A DNA stretch of 64,000 nucleotides from the NCBI RefSeq assembly GCF_964340395.1, contig NC_135558.1:11020501-11084500 (forward strand), in the 5' to 3' direction. A program made the position numbers and the translations under genes. Below are positions 45,499 to 59,200 of the stretch, piece after piece; the first letter of the stretch is position 1; the number at the start of each line of letters is the position of its first letter. The notes under the pieces were generated by a model, which worked only from the letters and a program-made list of their open reading frames with translations, was not told the DNA's origin and made no database searches. This DNA comes from Glandiceps talaboti (taxonomy: Eukaryota; Hemichordata; Enteropneusta; Spengelidae).

Positions 45499-47273
45499 AT
45501 GGATGGGGCCATTAATACAGTTACTGATGAGTTGAAAACTGATGACTGCGTTAGATTAGTACGAAAACTTGGTGTTAGTGATCCTACCATAGACGCAATT
45601 CAACATGATCACAGAGGTGCCCACGAACAGAAATATCAAATGCTTCAAAAATGGAAACAACAAAATGGAAGAGCTGCAACTCTAAAGAAACTCTGTAAAG
45701 CGTTAATTGCTATAGGAAACAAGGAGCTCGCTGATACACTTAGGGGCGATGTAGCAAGTCTGGGTCAGAAATTTCAAGATTTGGCTATGGATTCCGATGG
45801 TAATTAAGAACTTTTTTCAAAATAACTGCTTACAAGGCGATTGCATAGAAACTGAGTACATCTGTATATTTTACAGCAGTCAAAGCAGCCACAAGCGGTG
45901 GATGTGAAGCATTACAGTGTAGTCTATGTAAGGGGATAGTTTAAAAAGAAATATCAAAGCATTAGATACTTCAAAATTTACACTAAACGTTGTCTCAAAA
46001 AAGAGCAATTGTGTCAAGATAAAAAAAAACCAGAACACTACCGCAAGTCCATCTTTAACCAAAACCTTGACTTTTTGGCGATTGCAATATCAAGAAAGCT
46101 AACAAATATACTATCGCCAGCGTAGAAATAATCAGCATGAATTCATGAAATACATTATTTTTAATCGTTCAAAGACCATTGACATTTCACTTTTAATACT
46201 AACATGTAAAACCTGTTTGGTGTGTACAAGTATCGATTTACGATATATTAGTGCATGAATGTTCACATTAACTTCATTCTTTGAACATGTCCAATCTACT
46301 TTTCTTTACAAAGGACCTAAAATGGATAGGGAAAAACATATCAATAAGATCACATTTGAAACCAACTGTGAATTGTGCAACCTCCTAAACGTAGAAAATA
46401 CACATGGTAAGTTCTTAAACTGTCCATTGGTTGACTTATGATACCAAAACAGTGTCAATGGTCAGGAAATAGAAGGCAGTTCTGTTTAGAAATATTGACT
46501 TCACTAACAGCCCTTGCATTAGTAATAATTATATTCATTTCATTCTTAACTCAATTATGCACAAATGTGTCGTCTTGACAATTAACATCATCTGATGTAT
46601 TTTTGGTGGGTTTTTTGTTTTCTTCACTGTTACAAGTAAAAATACTACAAAATAATAGTGTTACCCAAAGTTTTTGAAATGTCGCATTTTTATCAGCAAA
46701 TTATCGAAAGAGTGTAAGAGAATAAAACCCCAAAATAAATCAGGTGTTATTTATGCTACTTTACGGTTTGCATCGAGCCATCAATATATATCCTATATCC
46801 GTCTCACCCAGATTAGTGAATCATGTTATCTTTTCTTTTTTTAAATATTATCCCAGTGCAGACATATATACCTGTCGACATATTCATAGTACTTTAAATT
46901 ACTCCTCTCATCCTCTCAAGTGTATGTATGCCTTTATTTGCATTACTATCGTGCGGATTACAATTATAAAGAGAGTTTCTTGAAATATGGAATTTGTTTT
47001 TCCAGTCCACGTGAATGTTGTTGCATAGTTCACTGTCTTGCTGAAATAAATCTTTTTTTTTTGTTGTTCCAAGGTAAAGATTGGCGAACGGTTGCTAGTT
47101 GCTTAGGATATGATATGGGAGATATAAAAACTTTCACAGCTCGTTCTAGATCTCATCAGGACCCTATGAGTGAAGTGCTCAAAGCTTGGAGTGTACATAA
47201 GGATGCAACAGTTGGCAAACTCTACGACGTACTGATGTCAAAGGGACTGACAAATGCAGCTGATCTCCTATAA
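45499..47273 (+). CDS. Death domain - MyD88-type death domain adaptor (197 aa)
   Basis: Coding exons: 45499-45799, 46314-46406, 47074-47273; phases close. An acceptor (CTTTAG) ends at 45496, so this ATG lies three bases into an internal exon; it has good start context (GAAATGG). Residues 1-85 form a FADD-like death domain (DDCVRLVRKLGVSDPTIDAI, EQKYQMLQKW). Residues about 112-197 form the MyD88-type domain (CNLLNVEN, DWRTVASCLGY, DPMSEVLKAWS, ATVGKLYDVL). A short insertion (ARSRSHQ) precedes the DPM motif. It is closest to the next gene: same exon order, both with a 93-nt middle exon. In paralogs the coding start lies in an earlier tiny exon, so an upstream start cannot be excluded. No enzymatic domain; a homotypic-interaction adaptor. 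Confidence 0.8.
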
Positions 47274-47564
47274 ATTCTAATCTGCCAAAGAATACAGTTT
47301 TAAATCTTCGTTTTGTTGCTTTGATATTAGTATCGAACCAAATCCAGACTACTTTGTTTTATAACGTTTCGTCTATTATTTTATGTGTGTCGCTTGTTGT
47401 TTGGATCTACTGATCTATTGATGCAATACAAAAGATATAGAATCAGCCAGTGTACTGATCAAACCGTCCTTAACAAGTATTTCCAGGCAAGATATGTCAA
47501 TATTGAATTAAACCTTCAGGGACATTCTAGTGTTCTTTTAAAAGCTTACTGTAACAGTTTTGTC

Positions 47565-47890
47565 TAAGGTCCCCCAAAAACTGTTTGGTTCCAGTTACCC
47601 GACCCCATCGAGTTTTTCACTGCCGACTCTAAACTTTTGTTTAACGCATTCGAGACAAAAAAATAAAATCTCAAAAATTTGAAGTCTTACGAGAAATAGT
47701 GAATGTTCAAACCGACATCAACTTAAAAAAGACAATATAAAACTTTTCTTCCAATCTGAAATGGCTGTATATCTGATAGGAAGAAATAAATAACACAGAG
47801 ACCATTTGATAAACAATTAAAAACCTGAACTAGACACTCACGAACAAAATATACTAAGATAAATAAAAATCTACCTACCCCCACCTATTC
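47565..47890. repeat. Possible dispersed repeat downstream of the 197-aa adaptor
   Basis: The sequence starting GGTCCCCCAAAAACTG and ending in an A-rich stretch with AAATCTACCTACCCCC looks like an interspersed element rather than unique 3' UTR, from its composition and end structure. Only one copy is in the window. It contains an AATAAA near 47661 that could serve the preceding gene. Confidence 0.3.
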
Positions 47891-49716
47891 AAAATTGTGT
47901 GCAATTGGAGCCAAATATTTTTTTTATTAGGCCTAAGTACCGTCATGGAAGTACCACCTCTGGTAGTCTATATAACATTTATTTGTTTTTGACCACGTGT
48001 TGTGCTATATGTGTAAAAATAACAAACGTAATGTTCGATAAGATAATAAGATACGACTTATTGCAATATCAGGTATCACTGTTCCCATTGTTTCATCAAT
48101 GTTAACAGGAAAATTCTTTATGAGTGGTGTTGATTGTAATATGAAAAGAGACAGAGTGAAACTCGTCTCGTTCAGCGTGATAACATTACTCTAGCAAATA
48201 TTACACTTTTTGTCAAAAAAGCTTAGCATTTGACATTTTATGCAGCTATTTACTCTAAATAGAAGACATCAAAAGTTGCGTCAACCGGGGGGATAGACAG
48301 AACAGACAGTGTACACGACTGATGTTTTTCAGTGACCATGGGGCACTTTTTCGTATCTTCTATAAGTAAGTTCTATATATGAACAGAAACTAATCAGCCC
48401 TTTAATTTGTATCATCTCAAAATTACGTCATTTTGTTCCTAAATCAGTATTACCACATGTTATACTGCGTAGAAATCTGGGGTCATACAAGTCATATGAA
48501 TCAACTTTGAAACCAATTTTTATATTGCAGAAAAAGGTAATGCGACGTCGACTAATAGATTTTTTCAGTTAGATGTAAACACTCAGGTCCAATATTTGGA
48601 AAGTGTAAGATTTTCGTAAGATTTTGAACATTTACGATGACGATTTACAGTGTAAATTTAAAACATTAACAATAATTTATGACCTTAAAGGTGGCAATTA
48701 CACACGATATGATATTTACTATTTCAAACAAATACTGCACTATTTTCAAAAGGAAATCATTACATTACTGTGTTCGCATAAGTTTATTAATTTTCCAACT
48801 GTTAAACATTTGTTGTATGTTTTTCAATACATTCTTGCCGAGTTTAATATTATTCGCTTAAAACTGTATTGAGGTAATGTTTACAATTAATGTTTATTTA
48901 ATCAAGTGGTGGGGTAAGACGTCTCATTAGCTCTGTTAGAGCTACTTGTCATGTCCAACACTATTGTAACTTAAGTGTCTGTAAGTGTAAGTTTTTTTAT
49001 GTTTCATACATTCGTGAAAATAAAGCAATACAAATACAATCCCTGTCTGTTTCAGAGTACATTGTTGCATAGAACGTCAAATGCTAAGCTTTTATGACAA
49101 GGATTGCGTTTGTCTCAAACACCCAAATGCTTAACTTGTTGACAGAGTGTAAGAAATGCTAGAGGAAATTAAATGTAGTGATGCAAAAATAACAATAAAA
49201 AGGTTACAAAATTGATGATACCTATGCCGATACAATATCCTTCCAATTAAATAAGTAGATGAATTAAGTAAAATATAGTTTCGTGTCTGATATTAAAGTC
49301 ACAAATTGGGCCGGCTGCAAACTCTTCCTTGTTTTTGTCTTCCAACAATCAATTTTCTGTGTGAGCATAGTTTTAATAGTTGGCAGCCATACGTAACCTT
49401 TATTGGGCTATATCGTCTTCACGTCAGTGATCTTGATTGATGTGTTGAATAGAGAACTATAGGCCATTTTATAGACAATATGCCTATACGTTCACGTGAC
49501 ACACTATTGCATGTGTATCAAGAAGGCTAATTCAATTCGTCAAACGTATCAGGGTATTCTATCCTTGAATCAATTATCGACCAGTTTTGGTTTTAACAGG
49601 TTAACGTACAAACGTATTCAAATACACACATGGCCGGGTTATTGAATAGGTTAGCCTGCACTGAGGTAACCAAGGTATCAGCGCTGGCGTTGAGGTAGCG
49701 ACATCATCAGCATACC
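47891..49716. other. Intergenic sequence
   Basis: AT-rich; no exon, RNA or transposon supported. Frames at 48624-48872 are chance. Confidence 0.5.
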
Positions 49717-49761
49717 TGAGGTCATGCAACATATATTGGCACTTTTGTAGTACAAACTTCG
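49717..49761 (+). promoter_or_regulatory. Conserved upstream block, copy of gene at 50076
   Basis: GAGGTCA, then TTTTGTAGTACAAACTTCG: a diverged version of the blocks at 37471 and 44116, 315 bp before the ATG. Confidence 0.45.
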
Positions 49762-50048
49762 ACATGTTTGGTAATGTAAAATTGAAAGAAATATAACTCT
49801 AATTCATTATTAAAGATAAATCGGTAGTGACAATAAAAAACTTGTATCCTTTTATTCACAACTTATCATTTAATAACAACTCCTCAAGACTTTACAGACG
49901 AATCGCGTGCTGCTTCTCATGGCACTGTGTGCGTTTCCTAGAAGTTCATTCTTCCGGGTATATAACCCGGTAATGCATTGAACAGTCGGAGTATGCCATA
50001 AGGCTGATCGGGTAGAATCTCTTCGCTCGTCTGTATGTATGTAACACC

Positions 50049-50056
50049 TATAAAAG
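50049..50056 (+). promoter_or_regulatory. TATA box
   Basis: TATAAAAG, 27 bp upstream of the ATG at 50076, so transcription should begin close to or at the start codon. Confidence 0.55.
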
Positions 50057-50075
50057 AGGAAAGGAATTGACGAAA

Positions 50076-51830
50076 ATGCCGGGTACGTATTAGAAATACA
50101 GCTTCTAAGTTCTGTAATCACAAATATTTAGCATTACATGGCATATTCAGGAACAACAGTGCAACTATTGCTTCTCCGTACAGAGTAGTGTATCTACAAA
50201 GAGTCCGATTGAGACTGGTCAAAGTAAGACTGGTCCACAAATAGCAACTATGGTATGATGATAAGAAATGAATTGATCATAGCATGTTCTAACTGTACAT
50301 ATTTCATTGCAGTTGGAGTATCTCCTATTTCTTTTCAGACGTGCCGTGGACAGACAGTGTATTGTTCAATGATTAATTTGAAAACTTGTTTTGTGGTTAT
50401 TTTTTCTAAAGTTTAACGTTATAGTTTTCGAGGGAGAGTTTTGCTAGCTGACGTTTTTAATATTATTATTCCAACCTCACAAGGCACTGTTCTAAGTTAA
50501 GCCTTCTACACATATGCTACTCTAGTCTTAGGAGCGTCTTTATCTTCTCAAAAGAAAGGTACCAACGTATTGAAAAAAATGTCATCAATTTGTCTATACA
50601 TCAGGATATTGTTATTTGTTTTACTAGAAAATACAATATATATATACATTAATATTCGTTTGATAATATTTTATTTAAAATGGCTCCTTAAGCTTGGTTT
50701 TCTCATGTAAGCGTAAGTTTCTAAAGAGCCAAAAACAGTTACACAGTCGCTGTCTCCAATTTTACGATAAATTACTGAAGCTTCACATTGCCTATATGTT
50801 TGTACATTGGAAGAAGAAGCGAGTTGATCAGCACCTTAGTTCTATTTCAGATTTTGTTAAAGAAGCAGTCAATACCATTGCCGATTCAGTAACATCAGAC
50901 GACTGCATCAAGTTAGCTAGAAAGCTTGGTGTTGATGATGTTAGTATAGATGATATTCAACGTGACCATAGTGGTGCCCGGGAACAAAGATATCAAATGC
51001 TTAAGAAATGGACGCAAATGGTTGGAAAGGACGCAACTCTAGAAAAACTCTACACAGCGTTAACACTCAATGGGAATAAAAAAGTTGTGGATAAATTAAA
51101 AGCTAAATATAGTGCTTCAGGTTTAGACAAAGATTTGAAAAAGTTATCACTGCACTCTAAAGGTAAGTATGTCAAATGAAATTAACAAAGATAAGATATA
51201 ACTCATTATAGTACAACTCAAATAATTGTAGGCGATATGCTCGTGATATCGTTGAATTATTGCTACTTTATGTTGATATCATGTCAGCCACATATACATA
51301 TATTTAGTAATTAAAACCCTGATACTTCAAGTTGATTGTGGTGTATTCAGAATTTTGACATTAAACTGCTGCATGACAGTATAGTTTTTATAGGCAAACA
51401 AATACTAGTGCCAAACGACAAATCAAAACATTTAAAGGCAAATCGGTCGAATTGATTAATAGGTTCACTCGTATATGTATACACACTCATCAATGTTAAA
51501 AGAGAACATAATTGATTTGACGAGTGTTGAGATTAAACCCCCTTGGTATCTATGAATGTTAAAGAGACCAATAAGCGAAATGTCTTGGCTTACACGTTAT
51601 TTTCTTATTTACGAATTCTTACCAGGACCAACACTGCCTAGGAGAACACACATCAAAGACATGGACTTTGATATTCTTAGCAAGCTCTGTTTGCTACTGA
51701 ATGTGGAAAATGCAACCAGTGAGTTTGACTTTTAATTTGTATCATATATATAGGTTATGACTAGACTAAGTCAGATCATAGACAGGCAGGGAGGCAGACA
51801 GAAGCAGACTGACTGAATGACTAACTACCT

Positions 51831-51887
<57 letters not shown>

Positions 51888-51988
51888 GGATTGACTAGGA
51901 GAAGAAGACAGACACACAACACACACAGACAGACAGACATACATACATACATACATACATACATACATACATACATACATACATACAT

Positions 51989-52057
<69 letters not shown>

Positions 52058-52612
52058 AAGCGTGCAATCTTGATGCATAATTGATAGATACAATACATCT
52101 TTTTTTCGCTCATGACAGACAAGAAATTTGGGCTTACAGTGACGTGATTCTCCAACATCAAATGGCATAAGGGACTATTATAATTGTAAACACTACAAAC
52201 ATTTTCAACGTATACATTTATAATGCAATCGAGAGAAAACATTCAAATATTCACAGTTCAAAATGAAATGTGCCATTGAAAGCTGTTTAAAATTTGAAGA
52301 TAATTTTTTTTAATAATTGTGGAAACTGTGAAACCATCAGAACGGTAACGAGACGGATACACATAGGTCAATACGATAAAACAATGCATTCAGACCATTG
52401 TCTTTTTCTTCTTGTTTTTAACAGAGGATGATTGGAGAAAAGTCGCTGGAGGTTTAGGTTACGATACGACGAGTATACATACATTCCAACGCCAAAAAGA
52501 CCCCATGGATGAATTGTTGAAAACTTGGTCTGTGAAAAAAGAAGCAACAGTCGGTAAACTGTATGATATCCTGATAAAGGGTGGATTGACAACAGCAGCT
52601 TCATTATTATGA
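50076..52612 (+). CDS. Death domain - MyD88-type death domain adaptor (199 aa, 4 exons)
   Basis: Exons: 50076-50082 (ATG CCG G), 50851-51162, 51626-51718, 52425-52612; all phases close. Residues about 3-92 form a FADD-like death domain (SDDCIKLARKLGVDDVSIDD, EQRYQMLKKW, ATLEKLYTAL). Residues about 118-199 form the MyD88-type domain (CLLLNVEN, DDWRKVAGGLGY, RQKDPMDELLKTWS, ATVGKLYDILIKGG). I chose the seven-base first exon because the acceptor TCTATTTCAG ends at 50850 and needs a phase-1 donor, a TATA box lies just upstream, and the gene at 37733 starts in the same way. An unspliced longer start at 50694 is open but lacks homology. No TIR or enzyme domain. ATTAAA at 52640 may be its poly(A) signal. 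Confidence 0.82.
51833..52056. repeat. (CA)n, (CATA)n and (CAGA)n microsatellites
   Basis: CA at about 51833-51883, CATA at 51937-51989 and CAGA at 51990-52056, in intron 3 of the 199-aa adaptor. Confidence 0.95.
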
Positions 52613-52868
52613 AGTCGTCCTGTCGAAAGAATATATGATATTAAACAAGACTGATTCATAATTTGCTTGTATGATTTTATATTTAAAGAAGGCTGTAACA
52701 ATGAAAACAATATTTGGGGGGGGGGGTTCTATAAGATAACGTTATACTTTTGTTAAGCTTGTGTAAAGCAAAGTCGTAATTTTTTTTTAGAAATATATTT
52801 GGTAGCATATATCCCTGACAACCAACAAAACAGACTTACAATATTTTATTGTTTCTTTAGATGTGATG

Positions 52869-52878
52869 GGGGATTTCC
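52869..52878. promoter_or_regulatory. NF-kB-like site downstream of the adaptor cluster
   Basis: GGGGATTTCC matches the kappa-B consensus, 257 bp after the stop of the last adaptor. One such match in 64 kb of AT-rich DNA is not strong evidence. Confidence 0.25.
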
Positions 52879-52999
52879 GGGGTCCAAAATGGATGCTTTG
52901 TTCTCGGGTTAATTCCGAAGCATAACCTAATAACGAAAAGTAATAATTGGGACATTTACGGTTTGCATCATCTGAAGCATGAATGTTATCTAGATCTTC

Positions 53000-55080
53000 C
53001 GATTTGATCAGAGTTTGCAATGTGTCTATTTTTTCAAAGGTTGTCATGTCGTATCTTGCCACGTATCACCTTATGCTTTGCTTAGTAGTATTTCTACATG
53101 TAACTCAACAACATTCCATCACTATACTATAGTTTGCTTGGTCATAGTGCTATTGTAAATCCAGAGTAATAGTATGTGTTTAGATGTTATTCCCAAGTAT
53201 TTTTCTTCGTCCAGCCGAGGAAAAGACGAGTGACTTAAGGGCCCTTTGTTACTACGAGTCGTTAGACGATTAGTGAAACCCTTTTATCACGAGTATTTTC
53301 CTACAATGAATGGAGAAAAATATTGGGGAAACACGTAATACCAGCGTCAGTAATATTAAAGTAAAATCGGGGAAAGTAATGTCAATTTTGAACGTTTTGA
53401 CTTAAGTGTCAGTGTCCGAAAGCATTCACTAAGTCATGTTGCCAATAATATTTCAATTGCTATGTAAGATGTTAATTGAAGGCCAGATATTTAATTGAAG
53501 CCTCGTATGAACTACAGGAACAGTACTTATATGTTAGGGATGTAATGTAACTTAATGTATTATAGAATTTTTACAAATAGAAAATACCTAATGATGTGAA
53601 TTAATGTAAATTTGTTATTTTTGTTATTCATTTCAAATTACGTACATTGACTTGAAATATATCATTTTGGAAAGTATCACTTTTTAATTTATGTAAATTA
53701 AGTAGGTTCTTATTAAATATTATCCCAAAAGAAATGTGTTGCTTTATAAGTAATAATCATTTGTATGTATTAGGAACGTTTTAATAACAATCAAAGTCAA
53801 TAATGACTTTAACACGCAGCATATGAATTTTAATCATAGATCCTACACATGTACTAGGGTCTAATTGGAAAATATGTTCCTTCAATGATGATCATCTCCG
53901 AAGTGTATGGCTGTGTTAATTCCACAATAGATAGCAAGATTTGCTTGCAGCTACCAAACATATATACCTCTAACTAATCAAGATGAGCATCAGGCTTGAA
54001 GAACGTTTTGTTTATCATCTGATAAATTGACACCTACTCCTTAATAAAAGTATATGTATGAAGTGACCCAAAGACTGCTACAGTATCAATAAACTTTATG
54101 TAATTAGAACGTTGAATAAAAATACAGTGGATATTTATTGATACCACTAATGACTATAACTAAATTTGCATGGCACGGATGTATATATATGTTCATGTGT
54201 GTGTGTGTGTGCGTGCTTGATGTTTGATGTTTGATTAGCAGCGTGACCTACTGACCCCGTGTTGCCACACGAACACACTGTACCGGCACTTGAATGCCTG
54301 GGGCACTCCCATAGTAAAGTATGCTATATGTGCCGCCCAAAGTGGTCACTTTTCAAAACTATTCATCTGAAAATGGGTTCCGGCGATAACAAGGGAAATG
54401 CCTTTATGCCTGCAGAGGGACTATCATCATGTTCTCCGCAATTGTTTAATAAAGAAATAGCTAGGAAAATATATAGATTAATGTATATTCGATAAGCAGT
54501 GTATTAAAGCAGACGTCTGAAATTTGGCAAGCATGATACACCACAATATAGAAGTCCCAAGTAAACCATTATTTCGATCTCATTTTCTATGGCGATCTGT
54601 ACTTCTGTAGTCGTGTTTAACTGGGTACGTTAAATTTCGTAACTTCATGGTTAAAATATAGACGAGTGAGTAACTTATTTTAACGCACATGAAGAGTGCA
54701 GTATGTGACCACACTCGCTACTTTAAAGGACCCCCTAAGTGTGCAAATTTTCATTTATTGCCACTGTACTTCCCTTTTTTATATACAGACTTTACCGTAA
54801 AGTGGTCGAAGGCTTTCTATTCTGCGTGGTGTTAGTTGGTCTCGTTGCATCTTTAAAAATACTATTTTCAACAAGAATATGTGTAAACACTGGTGGCTAA
54901 AGGGTTTAAATGGACAAAACAAGATTGTTTTCATTTCTCAACATTGCGAATTAAATATACACTGACTGGCGAATCGTTGGACTAGAGATTCGGATGTCCT
55001 CAATACTTGGTACTTCCGGGTTCAAGACCTACTTATGGATACATTGGTCGAGAATCGCAGGTACAAAACCAGTGTATTTT
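53000..55080. other. Intergenic sequence
   Basis: Between the last adaptor and the transporter. No exon recognised; the frame at 54259-54495 has no family resemblance or splice support. Confidence 0.5.
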
Positions 55081-55088
55081 CATAATTG

Positions 55089-55500
55089 AAAATATTGAGT
55101 TATGCAGTAATAAAGGGATTTTAACAACACATATGGCTGCCATTTATTCAGTAAAAGTGATATGAGCACCAAAACTAATGCTTGTGTATATTTCTTTCCT
55201 TCAGTATTACTTGTAAACATAATTTAAAACAAATTTTTGATATGTATATACTACAATATGTCTGTGATAGGCAGGAATTGGCTTGATTTTCATAATTGAC
55301 CCTGAAGGTCGAGGTCAAGGTCTCCAACGATAGTGTGCATCTGATAATATAGGGTAGACACTTGAATGAAATGTCTGTGTATTACAATTTTTGAGAACTA
55401 TACACAAGCATTAGTTTTGGTGCTCATATCACTTTTACTGATTGAATGGCAGCCATATTTGGTGTTAAAATCCCTTTATTGCTGCATAACTCAATATTTT
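55089..55500. mobile_element. Foldback element with about 110-bp arms
   Basis: The left arm carries AATATTGAGTTATGCAGTAA, TAAAGGGATTTTAACA, CATATGGCTGCC and AGTGATATGAGCACCAAAAC; the right arm carries their inverses in reverse order. A third solitary arm fragment is at about 55690-55762 in the right-arm orientation. Between the arms is a unique-looking 200-bp spacer. Confidence 0.75.
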
Positions 55501-56235
55501 AAAGACTTTATTCAAGTGTCCTACCCCATATAATCACATGCAAGATTTCTTGTATGAGTAATAATTGACCTTTACCTTGACCTACAGGGTAGACCATCAA
55601 AATTAAGCCATTACCTACATATTGCAGACACCCTTTAGCAATTACATGTGGCTAATGTCTTTTAGATCATGTATATTGGTAATGTAGAACTAGGTAAGCA
55701 TACACATGCATTATTTTTGGTGCTCATATCACTTTTTACTCAATGGCAGCCATATTTGTAGTGACCAATCATGATTTACCACATACCTCAAAAATGTTAA
55801 TACATAGAGACTACAAGTGTCTACCTCATACCACCAGGTTTAAACTTTCTTATAAGACATTGACTTTTGGCCTGGACTTATCGAAATTCAACCGTTTCCT
55901 GCAAATTCAGACACTCTGTTGTATTTATCTGTTGCTACCAATTTCTTTTAAATCGTGTCTCCATTCAGTCATATAGAAGTACAGTACTTCAGGGCCTATG
56001 TCTTCTACGAAGACTTGTTCTGTTTGCGAGGTGAAGTATGCAATTGTCTATAACGAAATGTCTTTGGTACAATATCATTCAATGAAATAAGACACTTATG
56101 AAATTGTACATACTGTACTTCTAATGGTTCTTAGAGGCATGGTGTCTTAGTAATCACGTGTTCAGTAATTATTATTTTAATTTATAGATGTTATGCCTTG
56201 TTTTAAGTGTGTATATTCTTATTTCATGTAATTAA

Positions 56236-59200
56236 TCATAGTGTTGTACCACAAGATCCCTTGTTTTCACCAGTGTGTAATGAATCAGATTTATTCAAGT
56301 ACAAATTCATTTGCCCTCCTTTGGATTCGTTCTCCGCGTCATTATCGTCAATTTGGTCTCCTCTTCTCTTCCACAGTATAAATGTAATCAGGTAGCATAT
56401 AAAAGCCATAAACTGTATCCCAAATGTTACAACAATAATGTTGAACCGAAGGACTTGGTTATCGTAGACGAGACATTTTCCAACATCAGCACCTTCACAA
56501 AAAGTTCTCCATAAAGTGCACGACTTGTCAATCACCACTCCATACAATAATGGTATGGGAATGAGACCTTTGGAGAAAATGTGAGAAATATTCCATGTAT
56601 TTAGGTAATCTTTGTGTCCTCTTTAATTATTTTTTTTTTTACAATTTCAGAATTACAATAATTAAACCATCCCCTGCATGTTTTGTTATAAACTTCGTTC
56701 GGTGGAATCAGCCTACATCATAACTTACCTAGAATACGATTTATAACTATTCTTAAGCCAAGAGCGAAAGCCTTCTTGTTAGGCGGTCCTGATCTGAAAA
56801 GGGGCAAGAAATAAGGATGACATTGAATACATATAGTAAGGAGGAAAACAGGAAGATATAGCGTGGAGGTAGATGTTACATTGGTTGTGTTGTCTTCAAT
56901 TGAAATTATAATGGAATTAACGGTGATAACTAGTTTCAATATTTAACATCAAGACGATGTTAACACATTTCTAAAATGGTTTGATACTTTGACCCCATAG
57001 AGTTTACCATTTATGAACTAGATAGTTATGTTGCCTACCTCATTGTCAGAATAGCACCAGGGGTTTCAGTAAGACCGTTGATGAAAGTAAACATCACCAA
57101 AATAGCTAAAAATGGATAAATTGACGAACACGTTTCGACTTGATGGCACTTCCCTACAGACGCCACTTCACCCTCAATACAGTCACAATTGGTGTAAGTC
57201 TAAAATGTAACAAAGAGAGAACTAAACATAATTCATATCTCTTCTGTTCGAACACGTACACGATTACGTGTGGTATAATCAGACAGTGGGAAGATATCCC
57301 TCATTGCCTATGGTATAATAATATTATACATAAAGTGTTTCAACATACTGGACATCATGTCAGACAGACAATGTTCACTTCCCTGGTGTTTTCCAGAAGT
57401 TATAAGAAAATATATTTTAAGTTTGTCATGCAATACACAAGGGTTTAGACACATCTAGACGACAGAATATCTTAAGGTCTTCGTAACTGGAAGCGAATGC
57501 GAGTTTTGAAGTATCACCTGAGAGTATGAGATTGTAGAGCAGAGATCTGAATTAAACGTAACCATTTTTACTGCATATGCACATCTTTGTCTCAATACCT
57601 TCAATAATTGGCAAACACGGTCTTTACGGCCATGAAATATTTCTATAAAATGCAAATATCATGAAGTATCACATGTACAGAAAATAGAATAATGAAAATT
57701 CTCAGCTTACTTTGTTTGACAACAGTAGAGTGCATGCTGCATGACATGGTGATGCATACGTATTTCCGTCTGTACCACAGACAGGGTCGAAGAGATCAAC
57801 AGAGCATGAACAGGCTTCATTACAAGGTTGTGTTTTGTTTATACCGTCTTTCCTATCAAGAAAATGGTAAAATGTATTCGGTGTAAAACTGGTTGCTAAA
57901 TAAATCTACTCCCAATGTATTTGACATAAATTCATGTTGTGATAGTGACTAAGCACCAGAACTCCACTGCCATTTGACTACTCCATGAAATTTCTCCAAA
58001 TGTATTGCATCTAGAAGAGTAACGTTTAAACTTTACTTATGGACAGCGGTAAGAAACAATGGTATTTACATTGCATCACCAAAAGTATCTTTATAACTAC
58101 ATTTATTTTCACTAATTAAAATGGAAAATGCACTACCCCGTTCTATTCTAATCTTAGTACACTATAATTTTTCGAGACGTCTTCTCATGCATGTTAACAA
58201 TTTCACTCATCATCATGATGCCCAGTTTAACTTTCGACAAGCCATGCAACATGCTCGACATCGACATGTCGACCAACGTGAATTCATGTGTTTTCTATTC
58301 GTACAAATTCACACAGCGAGTAGAATCCACACTTCATCGTCACACCAGTTGTTACTTCTTTTGCTGTTGTGGATCATGGGTGTATTATTATTAGCGAGGG
58401 ACATGTTGTACTATGCTCTGTGACGATTGATAACCTTGATTTGAATGGCGACTTCTACAGCCAACAGGAAGTGATTTCGTTTATTACACCAATTGAGGGT
58501 GCTTACACCGGCACAAAGCGTTCACACCTACAAATTAGTACAAGCTAATCCTTGCCTCCGGAGGATCTGCGGAGCTGAATCGACCAAAACCTTCGCAGTA
58601 AAATAATCCACAGATTCTCCAGAGTCGACCATTCACACAAGTAAATTACCTCCACAGTTAATCTAAGTCACTGATTCTGTGGGGAATATGTCCCAGTGTG
58701 AACAGAGTATTAGTTTCACTTACTTCACACCAGTTATATCAAAACCACCACAATGAAATGGGTAGAGCAATACTGTACACATGGTTCCAAGGCCAACACA
58801 AATTGCCATGAATTTGGCGATACCAACAGGCTTTAGATGCCACTTCTTGATTATATATCCACCTACCAAAGATGCTATACTGTCAGATATATGGTTAAAT
58901 AATCCTAAAGAAGAATGCCATATAAAGAACACTTATTACGAGAATAATTTAATCATTTTTAGTATCATTCAAATGAAGATAGGATTATTTGTTAGAACAA
59001 GAGACGAAGATACATGACATAGGCTAATGGTCACTGTTTCTGATAAAACTATACCTAGCAACGGTGCTAAGCCACATAGAAACATGTACCAATTGATTTA
59101 AATATAGCGCTGAGTAGTATTTTTTATTCAAACGTTACACCACTTAATTGTTACTCGATTAAATTATTTATCAACTTGGTAAACCTGGATCGTACCCATA

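Noticed and set aside
50694-50850. N-terminal extension of the 199-aa adaptor
   Set aside because: The frame is open but lacks homology, and a clear acceptor at 50850 with a matching phase-1 first exon explains the start better.
54259-54495. 78-residue frame before the transporter gene
   Set aside because: No splice sites, homology or codon pattern supporting it.
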